DNA from: Dehalococcoidia bacterium UBA1328
GTDB taxonomy: Bacteria; Chloroflexota; Dehalococcoidia; Lucifugimonadales; Lucifugimonadaceae
NCBI GenBank assembly: GCA_002306815.1
Contig: DBTA01000061.1
Coordinates: forward strand, 5,363 to 58,697
Reading direction: 5' to 3'
Length of the DNA: 53,335 bases
The notes under the pieces are model-generated. The model did not search any database. It had not been told where the DNA came from and worked only from the letters and a program-made list of their open reading frames with translations. The position numbers and the translations under genes are program-made. Shown here piece after piece: positions 17,402-26,344 of the stretch (positions within the stretch are counted from its first letter, which is position 1; each line of letters starts with the position of its first letter).

Positions 17402-18784
17402 ATGTGGAAGTCGACTTACACATCCGGTCGTGAAAAACTTCATACTAAAAGCGCGAAAGATTCAAGAGAACTCACATTGCACGATAGTCCCCTACACGTT
17501 GTCGCAGAACTGATACTCCTGCTCTCCGTCATATTGGTTGCCGCGAAAATCGGTGGCGAAATCTCGGAACGTTACCTGAAAATTCCACCGGTTCTTGGTG
17601 AACTCGGTGCGGGAATTCTAATTTCACCATTCCTGCTGGGAGGTATCCACTGGTTCGGTGGTGGCGCTCTATTTGAAGTCGCCCACGATGGCAGCGGACT
17701 TCCCGTTGAACCGCAATTATTTTTCTTCGCACAGATCGCTTCCGTGATCCTACTGTTTGAAGCGGGACTCGAAACGAACCGTGAACAGTTCATGCGGTAC
17801 GTTCGCCCAGCCACGGCAGTTGCTGCGGGCGGAGTGATCCTGCCCTTCGTCATGGGATTTGGAGCAACCGTTTTACTCGGATTCGCCGACACCGATTCGA
17901 TTGAAGGCATGATCCCAGCTCTGTTCGTTGGTGCGATTATGACCGCTACTTCAGTAGGAATCACGGCGCGTGTTCTTGCCGATATACGTCGACTCGATTC
18001 TCCTGAAGGAGTAACCGTACTTGCCGGTGCAGTTGTTGATGACGTGCTTGGGATTATCATTCTTGCCGTAGTCGTAGGTATCGCCGATCAAGGAACGGTT
18101 ACTGCTGGCTCGATCGGTGTGATCTTCCTCAAGGCGTTCGGCTTCTGGCTTGGCCTCATGATCATTGGCTCGATCGTATCTCGATACATCTCGAACGTGG
18201 TTCTGTGGTTCAAGAGCACGGGTGGGGCGTTGGTTCTGTCACTGGCGCTAGCGTTCTTTGCCTCAGCCGTGGCTGAGATTTACTTCGGACTAGCAATGAT
18301 TATCGGTGCCTACACGATGGGGCTTGCTCTCTCAAACACGGAGTTGAAGCACCAGGTTGAAGGTGCAATGCACCAGGTGAACAACTTTATGGTGCCAGTG
18401 TTCTTCGTGGTGATCGGCATGCAGGTCGATTTCACTGCTTTCGGATCGGGTGAAACGTCGCTCGGATCGGCGGTAATTTTTGCTGTAGTCCTCACAGTAT
18501 TTGCTGTTATTAGCAAGGTTGTCGGTTCAGCAGTTCCAGCGTTGTTAGTCGGCTTCAACCGAGTGGGTGCCTACCGGGTTTCGCTGGGTATGCTGCCCCG
18601 TGGTGAGGTTGCGCTGATCGTCGCAGGCATCGGTCTTACTTCGGGCGTTATCGGTCAGGACATCTTTGGTGTTGCGATCGTAATGACCGTAGTAACTACC
18701 GTTCTCGCACCGGTGTTCTTGATACCGGCGTTTAAAGGCGGAAGCGGTCTGAAGAGCGAAACCGAAGCCGAATCATCCGAGTAG
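17402..18784 (+). CDS. cation:proton antiporter, CPA2/KefB type
   Basis: This integral membrane protein of up to 460 residues shows about twelve hydrophobic segments and family patterns such as P-P-V-L-G-E-L-G-A-G-I-L, A-S-V-I-L-L-F-E-A-G-L-E-T, T-A-T-S-V-G-I-T-A-R-V-L and G-A-V-V-D-D-V-L-G-I-I, the last holding the paired aspartates of the ion-binding site. It likely exchanges Na+ or K+ for H+ across the inner membrane. There is no C-terminal TrkA-N domain, unlike full KefB/KefC, and a short acidic tail follows. Start ATG 17402 or, more like the family, TTG 17477 (M-H-D-S-P-L-H-V-V-A-E). A palindrome at 17370-17387 may regulate it. Confidence 0.88.
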   Translation: MWKSTYTSGREKLHTKSAKDSRELTLHDSPLHVVAELILLLSVILVAAKIGGEISERYLKIPPVLGELGAGILISPFLLGGIHWFGGGALFEVAHDGSGLPVEPQLFFFAQIASVILLFEAGLETNREQFMRYVRPATAVAAGGVILPFVMGFGATVLLGFADTDSIEGMIPALFVGAIMTATSVGITARVLADIRRLDSPEGVTVLAGAVVDDVLGIIILAVVVGIADQGTVTAGSIGVIFLKAFGFWLGLMIIGSIVSRYISNVVLWFKSTGGALVLSLALAFFASAVAEIYFGLAMIIGAYTMGLALSNTELKHQVEGAMHQVNNFMVPVFFVVIGMQVDFTAFGSGETSLGSAVIFAVVLTVFAVISKVVGSAVPALLVGFNRVGAYRVSLGMLPRGEVALIVAGIGLTSGVIGQDIFGVAIVMTVVTTVLAPVFLIPAFKGGSGLKSETEAESSE

Positions 18785-18872
18785 ATATTTCGGCATTCGA
18801 CGCCGACTCTATTGGCGTACTTCGCTAGAATGCTCGAATTCATTAGCGACTTGTCGCAGCGAGGAGTTTCCT

Positions 18873-19496
18873 ATGGGAGCGCATGCATTCCAGCAAGAAA
18901 TCACCAGTGAGCGGGAGCTTCGCGAGATTCTCGGAACTCCGAGCCAACGAGCTGCAGACAAGGTCATCGATCATATCGATAAGCACTGTGCTGCTCTGAT
19001 TGGTCAATCACCGTTCATGGTCATTGCTTCTGCGGACGCCGAGGGAAACATAGACGTTTCGCCAAAAGGCGATCCGGCGGGGTTCGTGAAGGTTCTCGAT
19101 GAAAATACTCTCGTTATTCCCGACCGTAAGGGGAACAAGCGAGGTGACACTTTCTCGAATATTCTTCAGAGCCCCAAAGTTGCCCTGATATTCCTGACCC
19201 CCGGCTATCAGGAAACCCTGAGAGTTAGTGGGTCAGCGCGGATTGTGCGCGATCCTGCACTGCTTAAGTCGTTGGCACACGAAGGAAGCGTGCCGTTGTT
19301 CGCGACAGTTGTTGATGTTGAAAAGGCGTTGTTCCACTGTGCCAAGTGCATCATCCGCTCAGGATTGTGGGAGCACACGGGTGCTGAAGGAGTACCGAAC
19401 TTCGGAGAAATTCTTGTCGACCATGCTGATCTCGACCAAACCCCGGAACAAGTTCAGCAAGCGATAGACGAATCGAAGATGACCAGCCTGTATTAG
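18873..19496 (+). CDS. PPOX-family flavoprotein (pyridoxamine 5'-phosphate oxidase fold)
   Basis: The 207-residue protein has the split-barrel FMN-binding fold pattern: P-F-M-V-I-A-S-A-D-A-E-G-N-I-D-V-S-P-K-G-D-P, then V-I-P-D-R-K-G-N-K-R near the flavin site and V-A-L-I-F-L-T-P-G. It resembles the MSMEG_1061-type FMN-dependent subgroup, whose substrates are mostly unknown; it is not the vitamin B6 enzyme itself. GAGGAG lies eight bases before the ATG. It converges with msrA, sharing four bases at the stops. Confidence 0.82.
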   Translation: MGAHAFQQEITSERELREILGTPSQRAADKVIDHIDKHCAALIGQSPFMVIASADAEGNIDVSPKGDPAGFVKVLDENTLVIPDRKGNKRGDTFSNILQSPKVALIFLTPGYQETLRVSGSARIVRDPALLKSLAHEGSVPLFATVVDVEKALFHCAKCIIRSGLWEHTGAEGVPNFGEILVDHADLDQTPEQVQQAIDESKMTSLY

Positions 19497-20128
19497 TCAT
19501 ACGCGACCTGACAGAATCCGTGATTACAGTAACCCCACGGATTTTTCGCCAAATACTGTTGGTGCTCTTCCTCGGCGTAGTAAAACTCACCTGCCCCGGC
19601 AATTTCGGTGGTGATTTCGCCGAACCCCGTGCTGCTCAACAACTCTTGATACTTCGCCAGACTTGCGCGTGCCTCCTCGACCTGTGACTCGGTCGTTCCG
19701 TAAATGGCGGTTCGATACTGCGTGCCAATATCGTTACCCTGACCCATGTACTGAGTTGGGTCGTGATTTTCCCAGAACACTTTGAATAGCGTGTCCAACT
19801 CCACTTCCTCCGGATCAAACACCACAAGAACTGCTTCGGTGTGACCCGTTCGCGAAGTGCACGTTTCAGCGTAGGTTGGATTCGGCGTCGTGCCTCCGCT
19901 GTATCCGGCAGCGGTTGTGTACACGCCTGGCACCTGCCAGAACAGTCGTTCAGCACCCCAGAAACATCCCATCCCGAAAATGATCGTTTCCATTTGTGCC
20001 GGGAACGGAGCCTTCATAGAGGTGCCGTTTACGAAGTGATTTGCCGTTATCTGTAACGTGACTTTGCGCCCGGGTAATGCATCTTCGGGCGCGATAACTC
20101 CAGCGGGTTTAGTTCTGAAAAAGTTCAT
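19493..20128 (-). CDS. msrA: peptide methionine sulfoxide reductase MsrA
   Basis: MsrA reduces methionine-S-sulfoxide in proteins. The catalytic G-C-F-W-G-A-E motif starts near residue 53; G-Y-S-G-G, H-T-E-A-V and the late Y-C...C-Q resolving-cysteine region (N-P-W-G-Y-C-N-H-G-F-C) are present. The 45-residue N-terminal lead before the core (with P-E-D-A-L-P-G-R) is found in the longer members of the family. Cytoplasmic, no signal peptide. The gene stands alone upstream of the sulfatase gene's 3' end. Confidence 0.94.
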   Translation of the reverse strand: MNFFRTKPAGVIAPEDALPGRKVTLQITANHFVNGTSMKAPFPAQMETIIFGMGCFWGAERLFWQVPGVYTTAAGYSGGTTPNPTYAETCTSRTGHTEAVLVVFDPEEVELDTLFKVFWENHDPTQYMGQGNDIGTQYRTAIYGTTESQVEEARASLAKYQELLSSTGFGEITTEIAGAGEFYYAEEEHQQYLAKNPWGYCNHGFCQVAYD

Positions 20129-20197
20129 TGTTTGGGCTCCTCATTCCTGATACGGACCGTGAACCATATGAGATTTCAAGAAATGGAATGACGTTTA

Positions 20198-21589
20198 CTA
20201 ACCCCGGTGGTGCTTGTCGTACTCCGCCATGAAGTAGGGGTGATTCGGATCGTATTGTGTAAGCGGTTTCGGATTATCGACTCGCCCAATGGGGCGCACA
20301 TTTTCGCCTACCGCACCGACCGCTGCATCTCCGATATCCCTGCGTGAAGCTTCGATTCGCTGGTTGAGTTGTTCGACGATTTCGGGATGACTGGAGTGGA
20401 GATTTTTGGTCTCCCCAGCGTCAGCATCAAGGTCGTAAAGCTCGTTTATGTTCTCGCCATTTTTGCGGACGTGGAGCTTCCACTTACCTGCGCGAACCGC
20501 TTCCAAGTCTCGCTGTTTGTAGTAGAAGAACTCTTCCCATGGACTGGTCGAACCCGCTTCACCAGTCAAGAGCGGTGTGATGTCATGGCCGTCAATAATC
20601 CTGTCTGATGGAGCGTCGACACCCGCAATGCTAGCTAGAGTCGGCATCAGATCCATTCCCGTCGCCATCTCCTCGCAAACTGCGTTTTGAGGCACTTCCC
20701 CGGGCCAACGGACGATAAACGGCACTCGCTGTCCACCTTCCCAGGTTTCGCCTTTGTGACCACGAAGCGGGCCATTGCTTCCACCCTCATCACGTGCACG
20801 AGAACCGTTGTCGCTGGTGAAAATCACTATCGTGTTGTCGTCGATGCCCAGTTGTTCAAGCTCATGGAGAATGACGTCGACTGACCAGTCGATCGCAGCG
20901 ACTCCAGCACCGTAAATACCGTTCTCCGATTCACGTTCGAAATGATCAGGTGTGTAGATCGGCACATGCACGTGCATGTGGGCGAAGTATAGAAAGAATG
21001 GCTTATCGTCGTTCTCCCGTATAAATTCCTTTGCCTCAGTCACATATCTCTCAGTGATCGCTGCCTGATCTGGCTGTTCAGCAATCACATCGAGATCTCG
21101 AACAAGAGGTAGTGGTGGATGGTCACGCCACTTTATTTCAGGGTTTGGATTAGGGTTGCGCACCTGTCGTCCGTGATCGTTGCTGAACGGAATTCCCAGA
21201 TAGCTGTCGAAACCATGTGATGTAGGGAGAAATTCTGGCTGATCTCCGCAGTGCCACTTACCCACCAACTTGGTCGCATATCCGGCGTCTTGTAGCAGCT
21301 TCGCAATAGTGATTTCGTCAGGATTGAGTCCGATTCCGTCGCCCGGGAACAGCACGACTGCTCCATCGACGAAATCCCCGAAACTAATCCGTGGCGGGTA
21401 ACAACCGGTCATCATCGCCCCTCGAGACGGCGAGCAAACCGGTGAAGCCATATAAAACTCGGTAAATCGGGTGCCTTCTCGCGCCATTCGGTCTAGCGCA
21501 GGAGTTTTGTTAACGGTTGATCCGTAGGATCCAAGATCACCGTAACCAAGATCGTCACAGTTGATGAGAATTATGTTCGGGGTAGTCAT
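20198..21589 (-). CDS. type I sulfatase (arylsulfatase A family)
   Basis: The enzyme hydrolyses a sulfate ester. The 463-residue protein begins with I-I-L-I-N-C-D-D-L-G-Y-G-D (calcium-binding aspartates) and has the sulfatase signature C-S-P-S-R at residues 52-56; the cysteine is converted to formylglycine. G-K-W-H-C-G, S-D-N-G and K-G-E-T-W-E-G-G-Q-R-V-P complete the active site. No signal peptide is seen, so it may act in the cytoplasm. The gene is divergent from the BNR-repeat gene at 21834, and the two may serve a common sulfated-glycan substrate. No formylglycine-generating enzyme gene is in the window. Confidence 0.93.
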   Translation of the reverse strand: MTTPNIILINCDDLGYGDLGSYGSTVNKTPALDRMAREGTRFTEFYMASPVCSPSRGAMMTGCYPPRISFGDFVDGAVVLFPGDGIGLNPDEITIAKLLQDAGYATKLVGKWHCGDQPEFLPTSHGFDSYLGIPFSNDHGRQVRNPNPNPEIKWRDHPPLPLVRDLDVIAEQPDQAAITERYVTEAKEFIRENDDKPFFLYFAHMHVHVPIYTPDHFERESENGIYGAGVAAIDWSVDVILHELEQLGIDDNTIVIFTSDNGSRARDEGGSNGPLRGHKGETWEGGQRVPFIVRWPGEVPQNAVCEEMATGMDLMPTLASIAGVDAPSDRIIDGHDITPLLTGEAGSTSPWEEFFYYKQRDLEAVRAGKWKLHVRKNGENINELYDLDADAGETKNLHSSHPEIVEQLNQRIEASRRDIGDAAVGAVGENVRPIGRVDNPKPLTQYDPNHPYFMAEYDKHHRG

Positions 21590-21833
21590 GCTGTGTTTTT
21601 ACCTTATTTCCAGTTTGTTTTGTGATCAAAACCCGGCTCAAAAGTAAAGATTGCGCAATTAATTTCCTCTTATTGCCGGAAACAAAGTCCAAGGATTAGT
21701 GCATCTAGGCCGTTGCAAGTTAGTATGTGTTCGAGCGACAAGAGGAATGCGTGAGCAGCGCACCAACAATCACCAAAATCGAGATTCGACAATACCCTTT
21801 CACATTCCGAAATATCGGAAAGGCCTGTACTAG

Positions 21834-22913
21834 TTGAGCGAGACCGTATCTAAAGCCCAGTATGAGATCTATCGCCAGCGTGACCGATACTCCGCCTGGC
21901 CCGCCAACTACGGTATGTGGGCATGGGGAGACGAACTGGTGCTTCTTTTCACTTCTGGCTATCCCGATCCTGAGGGTGGTTTTCACGCCCGAGACAGATC
22001 ACGACCTCTCTCAACCATGCAAGCTAGAAGTTTCGATGGTGGTGAATCCTGGAGTGTTACGGAAGCGCCAATTCCCTATGGGCAAGGACTCGGGGCACAC
22101 GAGCATATGAACAAAAGTGTGATCGATGCTCTGGAACCAGTGAAATTCACGACTCCAACGGAACTTGACTTCGAGCATCCTGACTTCGCGGTCATGTGCG
22201 GAAAAACCGGTCTTACGCGAGGAGCCAAATCATGGTTCTACACATCTGTAGATAGGTGCCAGAATTGGGAGGGACCTTTCGAAATACCGACGTTCGATCA
22301 ACTCGGAATAGCGGCTCGAACTGATTGGTTGGTCGAAGGTCCTTCTTCAGCACTGGTTCTTTTAACAGCAACAAAACCTGATGGCGGAGAAGGTCGAGTG
22401 TTCGCGAGCCGAACGACGGACGGCGGTCGGAATTTCAAGTTCATTTCCTGGATAGACGAATCTCCAGTCGGTTACGACATTATGCCCTCATCACTCCGTC
22501 TTACCGACGGAACAATTCTGACCGCGATTAGAAGCAGGGGAGTGGCGAGAAACGATTGTTGGATCGACTTATACACCTCAGGCGACCAGGGCGCGTCGTG
22601 GCAGTACATGGGACGTCCAGTACCTGCAACCGGTGATGGTGGAAATCCAGGATCGCTGGTTCAAATGACCGACGGCCGTTTAGTTATCACATACGGATCT
22701 CGTAAATTGCCGTACGGGATATACGCAGTAATTTCCGATGACCAAGGCAACTCGTGGTCTGAACCGATTGTTCTCCGAGAGAGCCAGGGGAATCACGATA
22801 TTGGATACACGAGATCGGTGATCAGATCCGACGGCAAGCTCGTCACCGCGTACTACATCAACGATGACCCAGACGGCGAGCGCTTCATCGAAGCAACAGT
22901 CACTCCGTTATAG
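21834..22913 (+). CDS. sialidase-fold protein with BNR/Asp-box repeats
   Basis: This 359-residue protein has at least four Asp-box-like repeats: S-F-D-G-G-E-S-W, T-T-D-G-G-R-N-F, S-G-D-Q-G-A-S-W and S-D-D-Q-G-N-S-W, spaced as in a six-bladed sialidase propeller. It may be an exo-alpha-sialidase-like hydrolase or a non-catalytic propeller; the catalytic arginine triad cannot be assigned with certainty. No signal peptide is evident with the TTG start at 21834. It is divergently transcribed from the sulfatase across a 244-base region that must hold both promoters. Confidence 0.75.
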   Translation: MSETVSKAQYEIYRQRDRYSAWPANYGMWAWGDELVLLFTSGYPDPEGGFHARDRSRPLSTMQARSFDGGESWSVTEAPIPYGQGLGAHEHMNKSVIDALEPVKFTTPTELDFEHPDFAVMCGKTGLTRGAKSWFYTSVDRCQNWEGPFEIPTFDQLGIAARTDWLVEGPSSALVLLTATKPDGGEGRVFASRTTDGGRNFKFISWIDESPVGYDIMPSSLRLTDGTILTAIRSRGVARNDCWIDLYTSGDQGASWQYMGRPVPATGDGGNPGSLVQMTDGRLVITYGSRKLPYGIYAVISDDQGNSWSEPIVLRESQGNHDIGYTRSVIRSDGKLVTAYYINDDPDGERFIEATVTPL

Positions 22914-23000
22914 AGATCATAAGCATCTATATTTCAAGACTTTAGGAAACTTGACCAGTTCAGGATCCGCAGGCTCTGGTAACACCAAAAAATGTTTACA

Positions 23001-23073
23001 TTCCCCGTAGCTCAGTTGGATAGAGCACCGGCCTCCGAAGCCGGATGCGTGACCTCGAGTCTCGCCGGGGGGG
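23001..23073 (+). tRNA. tRNA-Arg(CCG), degenerate T arm (possible pseudo-tRNA)
   Basis: The D arm (GCTC-AGTTGGATA-GAGC, 23010-23026) and the anticodon arm (CCGGC-CTCCGAA-GCCGG, 23028-23044, anticodon CCG at 23035-23037) are perfect. The T loop reads CTCGAGT instead of TTCGAGT, the T stem has a C-C mismatch and a G-T pair, and the acceptor stem begins with two T opposite G. The variable loop has only four bases. CCA is not encoded. It could be a decayed gene or carry one or two sequence errors. Confidence 0.65.
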
Positions 23074-23272
23074 CAATTAGACGCTGACGTGATGAATACG
23101 ACATTTTCTCATCCTTAAGTCGCGGGCCGAGGTATCCTGCGCATGTCCTGTAATGTTCGGATCTTATTTCATCGTTTTTAGCGAACTACTCGATGTCTAT
23201 TCTTCAATTTAGAGACGATTCCTCCCGCCGTTCTGGGGACTATTGGCCGTCTCAAAAAGGCACCTCTGAGCG

Positions 23273-26200
23273 ATGAGTCGCGTTGAATTCGCCGGAAGAA
23301 ATGAACGCGTCGACCTTGTATTACGTCGTCTAATCGGCGAGATTCGCCAGGAGGATGGATTCGGGCGAATCACGGTTGTAACGCCTACTAACCAGGCATC
23401 GTTTTACTTACGTCGAACGCTTGCAAAAGACGGTCTGTTCAACGTCGATTTTAAGCGACTTGAAGATGTCGCCGAACTCCTCGCCGGTTCACAGTTCGAC
23501 GAACCAAACCTGCACGATTTACAAGCGTCTGAGCTGGTTTATCAGTCGGCAATGGACGTCTCTTTGGGCACAAGGTTGGGTGGTAATTCAGTAACACCTC
23601 AACTCCAATCGGCATTGCATTCGACGTTCCGTGAACTCGAATTGCTGGATCGTTCCGAGCTTGACCGGTTAGCCGCATCGAGCGAAGTGAATGGTGAATT
23701 AGTGCGTCGTTTCAATAAATACATGCAACTCGCAGAAACTTACCGTCGCGGGAGTATGGTCGCCGAGAATGCGGCGCGGTTGATTGCCGAAGATCCCGAC
23801 AGTAGTGCAGTTACCAGATTAGGTTCGATTCTGCTTGTTGAAGCGTCTGCTGTAGCTCCGGTGCAACGCCCGCTATTTGATGCCCTGGCGAAGCTGGGCC
23901 AGGCAACTACGGTTTCGATAGTTGAAAACCAAAATTCAAAAACGACCGCTTCGCATATCGAACCGGTGGGTGTCCCTGACGTTGCCGAAGAAATTCAGGA
24001 CGTCGTTCGTTCGATTGTTAATTTTGCAAAAGCTGGCGAAAAATTTTCTCGTATGGCGGTCGTGTTTGAAGACGACAGCTACGCGAACCGAATTGCAGAG
24101 TCGCTTGAATTCGCGGGGATTCCCGTTTCTGGCCCTGACCGAACCGCACTCTCCGAGACTCCCGAAGGCAGGTTCGTGAACGGGCTGCTGGATGTGTTCA
24201 AAGGTGAGTTCAGCAGACTGGATCTAACTGCCTGGTTATCGAGTGCCCCTATCAAGGACCCTCGGACTGGAGTCGCAATTCCCGCCGCCAGATGGGACGC
24301 CATTTCTCGGAAAGCTGGAGTCACTGAAGGCGTGTATGACAGTTGGGTCGCGCGGCTTGAGAGATTCGCAAAAAACGTGGTTAGGTATGCCGAGCGCTCG
24401 GATCAACTGAGTGAAGGTCGAGCCAACCAGATTGAAGCGGCGAAAACCGACGCCCATCACGCTACTCAGTTAAAAGAGTTCGTTATCGATTTGAGCCGAC
24501 GCGTTCACTCTGATAGAGAAGATTCATGGATCGAGTTTGTTTCGTGGTTAAGAGAACTCGTCAACGACTACCTGATTGTTTCGGAAGATGATCCGAGCTC
24601 GGCGAACATGGTTCGACTTGAGAAATTACTGGATCGACTCGAATCGCTCGAAGGGAACGGATTAAAACCACATTACGAACACTGCGCCGGAGTGTTGAGA
24701 GAGCAACTCGATCGCCGTTCTGCCGGACTACGATCTCTCGGAGCGGGCGTCTATGTCGGCCCAGTTTGGACTGCCGCTGGATGTCCCTTCGAAACAGTTT
24801 TTGTCGTTGGCATGTCGGAAGGAAGGTATCCGAGCTGGGGACAGACTGATCCGCTGCTTCCGGATCCGCTCAAGCGAGAACTCGATCCCGAAGGCAACTC
24901 TCTGACAACTATCCAGCGGCGAATCGAGACGAATCGTCAGGCGTTTATCTCTGTTGTCGAAAGCGCAAACAGAGCCGTTTTTTACTGGCCCGGCGGCATA
25001 CCGGGAGAGTCGAGAGAGTTTGGTCCGGCGCGCTGGTTCCTGGACGCAGTTCGCGAGGTTTCAGGAGAAGATCTTCTACAGGCTGGTCGACTCATTGAAG
25101 GCGATGTCAATGGGCTCACCGTCAAAAAGAGGTTCAGTGGCTCTGAAACTACTGCGGCACATGCAGGAGACCTCCACGAGTACGACGTTGTTAGTGTCCG
25201 TGATTGGGTGAGCAATGAGGGTGAAGAAACTTCGTTCCCACTTGTGAGTTTAACTCCAGAAATCAAGGACTCACTCACGCTAGAACAGCAGCGAGAAAGT
25301 TCCGAATGGACAGAGTTCGATGGAAAGGTGGCGTTGCACGACAACGATTCGGGATCTGAAGACTTCGCCGTTGGATCAGCAACAGCCTTTGAGACGTACG
25401 CAGCGTGCCCTTATCGATATTTTCTTTCGAGGCGATTGAATATTGAACCAACTGATTCTCCCGAACCTGAAGTTGCGCTTGACGCTCTGACGTTTGGAAC
25501 TTTGATTCACGATGTCCTTGAAAAGTTCTCGCTTTGGCGTATGGATCAAGGCTACGACACGCCTTCCCACTCAGATCAGGAGTCGTGGTTGCGATCGTCA
25601 GTTGAACGCAACATCGAACAACTAAAAGATGAGACGCCGGGACGATCAGCTGGTGCCTGGCGAATCGAGCTTTCGAGAGCCTGGTTGATTCTGCGTCAAT
25701 GGCTTCGACGCGAGCGAGGTGTAGCCGATCATCCGAACATGCGTCAGGTCGAGGCGGAATACTCCTTTGGCAGTATCGGTTCGTCTCGCCGAGGAAGTGG
25801 TCCCGCTGTTGAAGTCGTTACCGAGTCAGGAAGGTCTGTTCGGTTCCGTGGACAGGTAGACAGAGTCGACATTTCCGAGGACGGAAGCAGGGTTATCGTC
25901 TATGACTACAAATCGGGTGGTAACTCCGCATACTCGAAACTGGAATCCGACCCTGTAAAGCGTGGAACCAAGCTTCAACTTCCACTTTATTCGAAGGCAG
26001 TAGGACACAAGTATCCCGATGCCGAAATTTTCGCTTCTTACTGGTTCGTTAGAGAAAACTTGTCGGAGCTCAAACCATATCCGTTGGAGTACCAAAACGA
26101 GAAAGCCGAATCTGCGCTTGGCGAGGTTGTAGGCACTATTTTCAGCGGGATTAAAAACGGAGTGTTCCCGGCACGACCCGGTAATCCGGCGGGTTGGGGT

Positions 26201-26344
26201 GAGAGCAGCGAATCGTTCGAAAACTGCATGTTCTGTGAATACGCGAGAGTTTGCCCGAAAAGTAAGTCCCGCCTATGGCACAACAAAAAAGGTTCTGACG
26301 AATCATTAGCAGATTACGTAGATCTAGCGGAGGGTGATCGATGA
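23273..26344 (+). CDS. AddB-like nuclease subunit with PD-(D/E)XK domain and Fe-S cysteines
   Basis: This 1023-residue protein resembles the AddB/RexB-type partner of a helicase-nuclease that processes DNA double-strand breaks for recombination. The N-terminal region has the inactive helicase fold, with G-R-N-E-R-V where an ATP-binding loop would be, so no Walker A. The C-terminal nuclease domain starts near residue 700 with A-C-P-Y-R-Y-F and shows V-D-R-V-D and V-Y-D-Y-K-S-G-G (nuclease aspartate and lysine). It ends with C-M-F-C-E-Y-A-R-V-C; together with the earlier cysteine these would hold a 4Fe-4S cluster as in AddB. It overlaps the next gene by four bases (ATGA), so the two subunits are coupled. 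Confidence 0.85.
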   Translation: MSRVEFAGRNERVDLVLRRLIGEIRQEDGFGRITVVTPTNQASFYLRRTLAKDGLFNVDFKRLEDVAELLAGSQFDEPNLHDLQASELVYQSAMDVSLGTRLGGNSVTPQLQSALHSTFRELELLDRSELDRLAASSEVNGELVRRFNKYMQLAETYRRGSMVAENAARLIAEDPDSSAVTRLGSILLVEASAVAPVQRPLFDALAKLGQATTVSIVENQNSKTTASHIEPVGVPDVAEEIQDVVRSIVNFAKAGEKFSRMAVVFEDDSYANRIAESLEFAGIPVSGPDRTALSETPEGRFVNGLLDVFKGEFSRLDLTAWLSSAPIKDPRTGVAIPAARWDAISRKAGVTEGVYDSWVARLERFAKNVVRYAERSDQLSEGRANQIEAAKTDAHHATQLKEFVIDLSRRVHSDREDSWIEFVSWLRELVNDYLIVSEDDPSSANMVRLEKLLDRLESLEGNGLKPHYEHCAGVLREQLDRRSAGLRSLGAGVYVGPVWTAAGCPFETVFVVGMSEGRYPSWGQTDPLLPDPLKRELDPEGNSLTTIQRRIETNRQAFISVVESANRAVFYWPGGIPGESREFGPARWFLDAVREVSGEDLLQAGRLIEGDVNGLTVKKRFSGSETTAAHAGDLHEYDVVSVRDWVSNEGEETSFPLVSLTPEIKDSLTLEQQRESSEWTEFDGKVALHDNDSGSEDFAVGSATAFETYAACPYRYFLSRRLNIEPTDSPEPEVALDALTFGTLIHDVLEKFSLWRMDQGYDTPSHSDQESWLRSSVERNIEQLKDETPGRSAGAWRIELSRAWLILRQWLRRERGVADHPNMRQVEAEYSFGSIGSSRRGSGPAVEVVTESGRSVRFRGQVDRVDISEDGSRVIVYDYKSGGNSAYSKLESDPVKRGTKLQLPLYSKAVGHKYPDAEIFASYWFVRENLSELKPYPLEYQNEKAESALGEVVGTIFSGIKNGVFPARPGNPAGWGESSESFENCMFCEYARVCPKSKSRLWHNKKGSDESLADYVDLAEGDR

